DNA of 64,000 nucleotides. It comes from Corella eumyota (Eukaryota > Chordata > Ascidiacea > Phlebobranchia > Corellidae). Every line of letters starts with the position of its first letter. The stretch's first letter is position 1. Location: the NCBI GenBank assembly GCA_963082875.1, contig OY720102.1, positions 9,646,990 to 9,710,989 on the forward strand, given 5' to 3'. A program made the translations under genes and the position numbers. Positions 56,200-64,000 of this stretch are shown here, one piece after another. Under the pieces are notes generated by a model, which ran no database searches, was not told the origin of the DNA, and saw only the letters and a list, made by a program, of their open reading frames with translations.

Positions 56200-57560
56200 T
56201 ACAATTTAGTGGTAATAATCAAATAAATGTTGTGCCTGACTTAATTGAAAGTAATCGAAATTCCATTCGAACACACACGAGGCTAGGACGAATATTACAA
56301 TTTTACAACTATGATTTTTTCTAACTGAACAAGATTCAAAACAGATAATCGAATAAAAAGAATTTTAAATAAAAGTTCTAATATCTGTTTATTTACGCAG
56401 ATAAAGATTGGCGTCAATTATGGTTTCAACGTTTTGTTGAGGAGATTTGTAAAGTACAAACATCTGCCTTTAAAATAAATTTATCCTATGAATTTATTTT
56501 AGAATTGCCTATAACACAAAATTAGCGCTATTTTCATGCATCAATAAACAATGCGAGTGTACTTGAAACAGCGGTTTTTATTGAAAATTTAGATGATTTT
56601 ATGGAATTTATACGACAAAATTTTCAATTTGACATATTGAATTTGGCCATACTTCAGAGACCAAATTCCAGTTTTGTCGTTAAAAAGTTACAAATATTTT
56701 ACTTTACGTATACGCAATTCGAAATTTGTTTATATCGGTCACGCGATTGAACTTTCTAGTTATTTATTAAGCAGTCGATTTTTACTTTAACAACTAATGG
56801 TCAAACCCCTTGTGAGGATAACCTTTGTTTTTTTCGTGCTATTGATTGTTTTTTATCCAATCGCAAGCGGCCGTTAGAGATAAGTTAAACAACTTTTGCA
56901 AAAGTACTCAAAAAAATCCAAAGCTGATTTTCCTGGTATTCAAATTAACGATTTACCACAAATCGAAAACTGTTTAAGCTTAATATTCAAAGCTAGCAAA
57001 CACAGAATTGATCTATTGCAGCAGACGTGCAATGTTTCATAAGAAGAAGATATGATGTACTTGAACTTAAATAAAAATCATTTCAGTCCTATTAAAAATC
57101 ATGCTAAATACTGTAATCGCTTTGTGTGTCGTAAGTGTTTGAAAGTATGAAACACAGCACATTCACTAGCGATGCATAAAAAAATCAAAAACTGTTCGAC
57201 AAAAATTAATTTCAAATACCCTGGTGGCTTGTTTCGGTTACCCAAAACGATATTCTCACAATTACTTGAATTTGGAATAAAGTTGAAAGAGAATTGCATT
57301 TTCAGATTTTTCGTGCGAGTTTTGATTTTAAGACTTTTTTCAGTAAAAGTGACATACCAAAACAAACAGAAAAAACATCGTGGCTGGTTAAACACGAGAT
57401 TCTCTCAGTAAGCGTTTGTTCAAATGTAAATAACTTTAAAAAACCACGTTTTTCGTATCTAACAGGGATTCAGTTCAATTAATTGGCGAGTTTTTTTCTT
57501 ATCTTGCTCAAATACAAGAACGATTAAATATTTTAATGGAGAAACAGGATCCAAATGCAA
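56200..57560 (+). mobile_element. Polinton (Maverick) relic: DNA polymerase B N-terminal part, broken
   Basis: Plus-strand segments match the N-terminal part of the protein-primed DNA polymerase B of Polintons: SAFKINLSYEFILELP, RYFHASINNASVLET, NLAILQRPNSSFVVKKLQI and EDNLCFFRAIDCFLSN, followed by a Cys-containing region and PLFMLKKRLL near 57570. Order and spacing fit the family. The exonuclease and polymerase cores are not seen. The copy is broken by roughly ten interruptions and is old. No capsid or integrase genes were recognised beside it. Confidence 0.62.
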
Positions 57561-57599
57561 AAATTAATAAACATCCTCTTTTTATGCTTAAAAAACGAT

Positions 57600-58140
57600 T
57601 ATTGAATCAAATAACAGTAAGCCTTTACATGAGCGTATTTGAAAATATTTCAAAATCGGTTTTGAGTGACGTCACTCGCTCTTTTTTCAAAACCGATAAA
57701 GCGTTCAGTTTACATTCGCCTACGAATCATATTCGAGTCCCTACTGTGTCGCTTGTTGTCAGTACGCACATTTAGCTTGTCAGTTCGCTACACGCTCATA
57801 CCAGGCTTAGATAGTTTAATAAAAAAAAGCACAAAGTTAGTTAATATTTAGCGGCCCAAATGTCTATTGGCAACAGGTAAGGTGTTAGAAAAACGCCTAT
57901 GCTGTTACCTGTAAGACTAATATCGAAGACTTTAAGTAAAATTATGAAAGTACTTGTGTATTATTTAGTCTGTCATTTTAGCCATTAGAAACTAGTTATA
58001 TAAATAAATCCATGCAACTTTAAAGTTTTGTTTGTGTTAGTATTAAACTGGTGCTACTGCTAGGAAGCCTGCAAGCTGACGGGCCTTGTTGAGTTTTAGA
58101 TCTTTTATAGCCTATACCTAATTTTCTGTTTTTAATACTT
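57600..58140. other. Unassigned stretch between the Polinton relic and the Harbinger element
   Basis: Contains an imperfect palindrome around gagtgacgtcactcgc (57663-57678), embedded in aaaatcggtttt / aaaaccgataa arms (about 57650-57700). No gene recognised. The left end of the Harbinger element probably lies here, but I could not find its terminal repeat. Confidence 0.4.
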
Positions 58141-59471
58141 AGCTTTATGACAATCGAATACCTAATTAAAAAACGAATATCTGTTATTTTTGTATTATTC
58201 TGGAAGTTTCTTTTCGATGCTGTTACAGCAATAGAGAACTTTAAGGCAAAAGCCTCATGGACTACACAAAGAAAAACAATACAGTTTGTTTGTCGTGGCA
58301 TGTTGTATGTTGATTTCCACTATGATAAACGGAGAAATAAGATTTGGATGTTTAAAAGGTATATATATGTTGTACTGTTTAGCTAACGGTATCATACTTA
58401 CGTCATGTTAAGTAAAATTATGCTCAAAAATGGTTCTCCTTTTAGATCAGATGATTTTTGGACCAACATAATTCCGAGCTTTAATGATGCCCAATGGCTA
58501 CAGAATTTTAGAATGCGAAAATCAACGTTTTTAAAATTGGTGGACATATTACAAGAAGACATGAAACCTGGTAAATACATTAAGCTATTGAATTATTTTT
58601 CAAATTTAAAAACCCCTTTTTAATTACCTTAAAATAATTGTATTAACTAATAAGTGACATTAAATTTTTCAGATTAAATAAAATTAAAAATGTTATGTTT
58701 AGACGAAAGATCTGTAAGAACTCCAATTCCTACCGATAAAAGAATTGCCATAGCTGTTTATAAGCTAGCATCTGCCTCGGAATATTGGGCAGTAGGCAAC
58801 ACATTTGGCATACACAAATCCTCTGTGTTGAATTGTTTAAAGAAGTAATAAATTTTGGGGCTGATGTTTACGAAAATTTAGATTTTGCAAAGCTGTTAAT
58901 GCTCGATTGCATGGGTTTATTCATATGCCAAACACAGAAGAAGCTATAGAAATTGCAAAAAGAATACAAAAAAGTCTCATTTTCCCCAAGTGTGTACTTT
59001 TTTTAGTTCAAAAAAGTAAAATTTGATTGCGCTTAATAAACAACATTTTATGTTTAAATACAAAAGGTTTATGGCTGCATTGATGAAAGCCACATTCCTG
59101 TAACTGCACCCAGGGTAGGGAAAAAGGACTACACAAACCGAAAAGGATGGGACTAAATAATATTACAAGCTGTTGTTGATGATCAGTGCATGTAAGTTAA
59201 TAATTAAAACACACCACAATTGTTTCTTGAATTAAAAAAATGTCTTTTATTTTATTTATGTAAAATAGGATTCGTCATATAAATATACAAAGCCCTGGAA
59301 GCACCCTTGATGCAACTGTTTTTAAAAAATCTGCAATATATACAGAATCAAGTCGTTTACCCAAGGTTTGTGAATTTGATACAGTTAATTTAGGTTTTAA
59401 TCATATTAACTATATAATTAAAATAAATGTCTTGTTTTAGGCTCCCATAGTGTTGGAAAATACTATTATTC

Positions 59472-59856
59472 TGTAGCTTATTTTGGATAAATCCACATAA
59501 GCTAACTTTTAATTTTATAAACAAACAGTTTTTGATGTTGATTTGAAATTGAATTGTTATTTATTTGCTGTCAGGCTTTGGCGTATTTTTTCCTCCCTAT
59601 TTAAATAATAAGTTTCAATGCTTTTAACTATAACTTGTTTATCGAATTTGCGGGTTATTTAACAACTTTTTTCACATGGGAACTCTAACCTCGTTTTTCT
59701 GGTATTGAATTATTTTTTCAACGATTTTTTCTGCTTTCTATTTAGTGCAAATGTTCGTTTTAAAAACAGTTACGTAAGATTTAGCCAGAATTTTATATTC
59801 TTGTATCAACCAACAACTAAGGACAGTTCATAAAAATTAAATAATAATTCGCTACA
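59472..59856 (+). repeat. LTR 1 of the TRIM-like array
   Basis: 385 bp, shorter than the other two; ends TGTAGC..GCTACA. Confidence 0.85.
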
Positions 59857-60507
59857 AATGATGATTTTCCCGACGTGATTAAGGTTTTGGGATTTAAACA
59901 GAATTTTGTAGCTTCTGTTCTCAGACCAAATGAACACCTTCCGAGGAGTCGCGCAAACGGAGATAAGCAAGTTTTCAGCTTTTGTTTATCAGCCAAAACT
60001 TTAGAGAAAAACAGACAAGTAACAATTTTTAAATGGGAAAACGTTATTGTGAGCTTTAAATTCTAACAATCAAACTACAAAAACGACAGATGAAGAGAAA
60101 CCATCGCGGCATTTTTTTACGTATTTTTCTTTGCCAAAGCGGGTCAAGTGAACAAGATGAAGTACATTTCTTGCACGAACTACCTAGTTTCTTTTGCCCA
60201 ACGATGGCCGACTCAAGACGATGATCGACGCACCCATGTCTGATGCCCACAGAAGGCCGATTATTTTTCCGAAGTGCCCAAACGAGGCCAATATGTCTAT
60301 AATGCCCACAGAGGCCAAGTCCCCTTTATTCGTCGATCGTCGCAATCACCTACCTCATGAAAGTTCGAATGTGCAAGAAATACAGTCATCAAACAATAAA
60401 CGCTTATTTACAAATTTACGCTTGTGAGAATTAAGACGCGTATCGAAGAGTAGCGGTTGTGTTTTCTTATTTTTGATTATCCCGGGCTCTACTTTGAGTT
60501 GGGTTGA
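59857..60507 (+). repeat. Internal segment 1 of the TRIM-like array
   Basis: 651 bp. Begins aatgatgattttcccgacgt, where a primer-binding site is expected; cccgacgtgat recalls the primer site of some animal LTR elements. It contains short frames of 63 and 77 codons, not recognised as proteins. Confidence 0.75.
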
Positions 60508-60968
60508 TGTAGCTTATTTTGGATAAATCCACATAAGCTAACTTTTAATTTTATAAACAAACAGTTTTTGATGTTGATTTGAAATTGAATTGTTATTTAT
60601 TTGCTGTCAGGCTTTGGCGTATTTTTTCCTCCCTATTTAAATAATAAGTTTCAATGCTTTTAACTATAACTTGTTTATCGAATTTGCGGGTTATTTAACA
60701 ACTCTTTTCACATGGGAACTCTAACCTCGTTTTTCTGGTATTGAATTATTTTTTCAATGATTTTTTCTGCTTTTTATTTAGTGCAAATGTTCGTTTTAAA
60801 AACAGTTAGGCAATTCCGTTCTGCTGAACGGACGCCACTCAATAAACATGGATTTAGACATTACTTAAATTCAGAGTTTATATCCGTAAGATTTAGCCAG
60901 AATTTTATATTCTTGTATCAACCAACAACTAAGGACAGTTCATAAAAATTAAATAATAATTCGCTACA
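60508..60968 (+). repeat. LTR 2 of the TRIM-like array
   Basis: 461 bp, shared between the two element units; nearly identical to LTR 3. Confidence 0.88.
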
Positions 60969-61619
60969 AATGATGATTTTCCCGACGTGATTAAGGTTTT
61001 GGGATTTAAACAGAATTTTGTAGCTTCTGTTCTCAGACCAAATGAACACCTTCCGAGGAGTCGCGCAAACGGAGATAAGCAAGTTTTCAGCTTTTGTTTA
61101 TCAGCCAAAACTTTAGAGAAAAACAGACAAGTAACAATTTTTAAATGGGAAAACGTTATTGTGAGCTTTAAATTCTAATAATCAAACTACAAAAACGACA
61201 GATGAAGAAAGACCATCGCAGCATTTTTTTACATGTTTTTCTTTGCCAAAGCGGGTCAAGTGAACAAGATGAAGTACATTTCTTGCACGAACTACCTAGT
61301 TTCTTTTGCCCAACGATGGCCGACTCAAGACGATGATCGACGCACCCATGTCTGATGCCCACAGAAGGCCGATTGTTTTTCCAAAGTGCCCAAACGAGGC
61401 CAATATGTCTATGATGCCCACAGAGGCCAAGTCCCTTTTATTCGTCGATCGTCGCAATCACCTACCTCATGAAAGTTCGAATGTGCGAGAAATACAGTCA
61501 TCAAACAATAAACGCTTATTTACAAATTTACGCTTGTGAGAATTAAGACACGTATCGAAGGGTAGCGGTTGTGTTTTCTTATTTTTGATTACCCCGGGCT
61601 CTACTTTGAGTTGGGTTGA
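60969..61619 (+). repeat. Internal segment 2 of the TRIM-like array
   Basis: 651 bp, differing from internal segment 1 at only a few per cent of positions; the 63-codon frame is unchanged. Confidence 0.8.
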
Positions 61620-62083
61620 TGTAGCTTATTTTGGATAAATCCACATAAGCTAACTTTTAATTTTATAAACAAACAGTTTTTGATGTTGATTTGAAATTGA
61701 ATTGTTATTTATTTGCTGTCAGGCTTTGGCGTATTTTTTCCTCCCTATTTAAATAATAAGTTTCAATGCTTTTAACTATAACTTGTTTATCGAATTTGCG
61801 GGTTATTTAACAACTCTTTTCACATGGGAACTCTAACCTCGTTTTTCTGGTATTGAATTATTTTTTCAACGATTTTTTCTGCTTTTTATTTAGTGCAAAT
61901 GTTCGTTTTAAAAACAGTTAGGCAATTTCGTTCTGCTGAACGGACGCCACTCAATAAACATGGATTTAGACATTACTTAAATTCAAAGTTTATTTCCGTA
62001 AGATTTAGCCAGAATTTTATATTCTTGTATCAACCAACAACAAAAGGACAGTTTTTAAAAATTAAAATTAATAATTCGCTACA
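61620..62083 (+). repeat. LTR 3 of the TRIM-like array
   Basis: 464 bp; followed directly by the target duplication ATTC and the Harbinger codons for PLMILGDPAYP. Confidence 0.88.
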
Positions 62084-62617
62084 ATTCCTTTAATGATTTT
62101 GGGAGACCCTGCCTACCCCTTAATGCCTTGGCTAATTAAGCCCTTCATTGGGTACAACCTTTCTCCAGAGAAAGAATCTTTTAACTGTTACCATAGTTCG
62201 GTTCGAATAATTGTAGAAAACGCATTAGGATATTAGGAAAAAAGATTGACGCAGAAATAGGCTTTGCACCTTCAATTATTTCTACCTGCTGTGCATTACA
62301 TAACTTTTGCGAACTAGAAAATACTCCTATAACAGAGCCAATTCCTGCAGCAGGTCAAGCTAGAAGTAACCCAGAACCAACCTCCAGGCCCTATGAGAGT
62401 GATTACGATGGTGATGCCAAACAAATTAGACTTGCCATTTGTGAACATTTAAAAAAAAATTTACCAATGCGTACTAGTATTCGATTTAATGAATAAATGT
62501 GATTAAAATGTAGTCTTTTATTTTTGTTTTAAATAACAAAACAAGCACACAGTAAATAAAACACACAACGAAAAAACAGTAGCAAATGGAATATTTTATA
62601 TAAATTGAAAGGAGCTT

Positions 62618-63897
62618 AGTCGTGAGGTTCTTCTGGCTTACACATCATCACCATGACTGGGTTTTGCAAAAGCAATTGGAGGCCTTCATTAAACGTAGCT
62701 ATCATTTTTTCAGATTGTTCTTCTAGGCATCTTTGATTTCCAAGAGCAATGGCCTCTGTGCTCATGCGATCTTTACCTGCTTCTTCCTGATATATATTGC
62801 AAAACTTCGAGAAATTGTCTTAAAAAAAATTTTACATTAATTTTTATGGATAGTACAGTAATTACATTTATTTACCTTCTGATTGATCCCTGGAATGTTT
62901 CCTGCGCTTTTTTCTACTTCTACTTGTGCCAGAAACATCAATATCTTTCATAAAAATGTTATAAATAATATATAAATATATAACATAAACCTTTTTAAAA
63001 AAAAGCAAACTTTCTAGTTACCTGAGGACTCTTCCTCTGGTTCTGCTGTTCTTTTTTGTGCCAATGGAGTGGCTGAACGTGAGGTGAGTGGTGTATCATT
63101 GGTTGGTTATGTACTTTGTGGCCGTGAGGCTAGCAACTCCATTTCCACTTCAGGATTAGGTGGCTCATGTTGAACTTGATCTTTAAGGAATGGCAAGAAG
63201 GTTATTTTTGTTTACCATCGATACTTACTTTATTTAATCATGAAAAATACCTGTGCTTGCAGAACTGGAACATGGCTGCTGTTCACTTTCTTCTAAAAAA
63301 ATGGTGTAGAATAAGAAACAATTGCTTTACTACTAAAAAACATGAAACAGGGAGCAATAAATTGTAAAAACCTACCTTCACACACGATTTCCCGAAAAGA
63401 GTCTATTCCTCCATGAACAATTGCCTATAAATATTTGTAAATAAAATATATAAATAAGGTTTAACTTTTGTATATTTTAAGAGTAAAATATTTACCTGAG
63501 CTCTTGGACGAGCTCTTAAAAGGACATCCATATCTGAAAAATATGTCCACGAAACAGCAGCTGCTTCAGATTTAGCATGTACAGTTTTATATTTATAATA
63601 ATCAGCTTTTAATCGCTTCCACTTGTCACGAATAGCTTGCCTGGGTTTAAAATACAAAATTAAATTTTGCCAGTGGTGTTTAACAAGAGGTTTATACATA
63701 TATGGCTACCATGAAATATCACGGTTTTCTTTGTGAAAAGCTTCTTCCAGCTGTATAAATATTTGCTTATTTCTTTTTTTTCCTCTATCGATAAGCTCCA
63801 ATACTTGCCTTTCTTTGATTAATTTTATCAAAAACAATATATCTTGATGCTGCCATGCACCCCTTCTAAATTTTTTTGTTAAAGATGTTTCAGACAT
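62618..63897 (-). CDS. Harbinger accessory Myb/SANT-like protein, about seven exons
   Basis: Minus strand from MSETSLTKKFRRGAWQHQDI (63897). Myb/SANT-like domain: LIKLIKERQVLELIDRGKKR, then in the next exon QAIRDKWKRLKADYYKYKTV and SWTYFSDMDVLLRARPRAQ. Smaller exons follow: IVHGGIDSFREIVCE (about 63425-63379), EQQPCSSSASTG (near 63270), EPPNPEVEMELLASRPQST and KRTAEPEEESSG (about 63180-63020), a basic SRSRKKRRKHSRDQSE (near 62900; possible nuclear signal), and EEAGKDRMSTEAIALGNQRC to a stop near 62618. Most exon edges show GT/AG. A stop (after RPQST) may mark an extra splice or decay. In Harbinger elements this protein binds the transposon ends and helps bring the transposase into the nucleus. 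It ends about 120 bp from the convergent transposase end. Confidence 0.75.
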
Positions 63898-64000
63898 TTA
63901 ATTGCTTGTTTACTAAACTTAGTTCTTTTGTTTACTGGATTTCTATATTATAGTAGTTGTTAATAATAAAAATTTAAATGTTATACTTCAGATTATCTGC

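Larger units (their letters stand above)
59472..62083 (+). mobile_element. Tandem short LTR element (TRIM-like): three LTRs, two internal segments
   Basis: Pattern LTR-internal-LTR-internal-LTR. LTRs at 59472-59856, 60508-60968 and 61620-62083 begin TGTAGC and end GCTACA. Internal segments are 59857-60507 and 60969-61619, about 651 bp each and very similar. A 4-bp target duplication ATTC flanks the whole array (59468-59471 and 62084-62087), so the array entered as, or grew from, one insertion. It holds no retroviral-type protein; only short frames of 63 and 77 codons repeat in each internal segment. High similarity between units indicates a young structure. Lineage not certain. Confidence 0.85.
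58147..62497 (+). pseudogene. Harbinger transposase, about eight exons, interrupted
   Basis: Exons in phase: to 58359 ending KRRNKIWMFKR; 58445-58569 SDDFWTNIIPSFNDAQWLQN (Harbinger N-terminal motif); 58704-58844 TDKRIAIAVYKLASASEYWA (helix-turn-helix-like); a 37-bp intron (58845-58881); 58882-58993 FCKAVNARLHGFIHMPNTEE; about 59067-59190 VYGCIDESHIPVTAPRVG (first Asp) and KKDYTNRKGWD followed by a stop; about 59270-59368 INIQSPGSTLDATVFKKSAI (second Asp); about 59440-59471 APIVLENTII; after the insertion, 62084-62497 PLMILGDPAYPLMPWLIKPF (third acidic site region) and FAPSIISTCCALHNFCELEN, ending FNE, stop. One stop and at least one frame change (near 62235) plus the insertion make it inactive. 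Nuclease partner of the Myb-like protein. Confidence 0.88.
58140..63900. mobile_element. PIF/Harbinger DNA transposon, degraded, with nested LTR element
   Basis: Two convergent genes as usual for this superfamily: a DDE transposase on plus (58147-62497) and a Myb/SANT-like protein on minus (63897-62618). The transposase gene is interrupted at 59472-62083 by a tandem short LTR element. Terminal repeats and the 3-bp target duplication were not identified; the right end may lie beyond the window. Confidence 0.8.

Noticed and set aside
57099-57395. 98-codon minus-strand frame
   Set aside because: Lies opposite the Polinton polymerase relic; no protein-like pattern of its own.
59875-60427. 63- and 77-codon frames repeated in the TRIM-like internal segments
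   Set aside because: They repeat only because the segments are near-identical; no gag or other domain pattern, so not listed as genes.

Overview
The window looks like AT-rich nuclear DNA of an invertebrate animal. Support: spliceosomal introns with GT..AG ends (some under 70 bp), eukaryote-type tRNA genes with internal A and B boxes, and a dense mix of animal transposon superfamilies (BEL/Pao, hAT, PIF/Harbinger, P-element/THAP9-like, Helentron, KDZ-like, MULE-like, Polinton). Base composition and element mix would fit a hydrozoan cnidarian such as Hydra, but no single-copy host gene was recognised that would settle the species. Almost all recognisable coding sequence belongs to mobile elements.

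Layout. 0-2.6 kb: minus-strand exons of a KDZ/HMGXB3-like cysteine-cluster protein with a SAP-like exon, leaving the window at base 1. 3.4-5.9 kb: tandem repeats (about 70 bp and about 127 bp units) and tRNA-derived sequences. 6.28 kb: tRNA-Thr(CGT). 7.26-15.13 kb: a whole-looking young BEL/Pao LTR retrotransposon sitting in a copy of a shorter dispersed repeat. 15.8 kb: tRNA-Arg(ACG). 16.0-16.4 kb: a foldback repeat. 16.48-21.25 kb: a degraded hAT element (ZMYM1/DUF4371-like transposase, minus). 21.8-22.6 kb: a degraded three-exon Myb/SANT-like gene. 22.7-25.4 kb: mostly non-coding repeats. 25.4-25.7 kb: hAT transposase relic. 27.5-28.1 kb: MULE-associated zinc-finger gene remnant. 29.4-30.0 kb: 31-bp G-rich minisatellite. 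30.1-33.0 kb: minus-strand cluster holding a Ulp1-type (C48) protease and unrecognised reading frames, possibly virus-like. 33.8-38.6 kb: non-coding repeats. 39.8-41.9 kb: P-element/THAP9-like transposase remnant. 42.2-43.7 kb: unrecognised minus-strand gene. 44.3-48.3 kb: 127-bp array interrupted by a whole-looking hAT element with a 588-residue transposase and exact 8-bp target duplications. 48.9-53.8 kb: Helentron (Rep, PIF1-type helicase, endonuclease) with several introns, followed to 55.65 kb by small exons of an unrecognised acidic-tailed protein. 56.2-57.6 kb: broken Polinton DNA polymerase B relic. 58.1-63.9 kb: PIF/Harbinger element with convergent transposase (+) and Myb/SANT-like accessory gene (-). 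Its transposase is split by a tandem short LTR element (three LTRs, two internal segments) with a 4-bp target duplication.

Functional pairs: the Harbinger transposase and its Myb-like partner, which in this superfamily act together on the transposon ends; and Rep, helicase and endonuclease fused in the Helentron. Coordinates of exons and repeat ends were read by eye; those marked approximate may be off by tens of bases.
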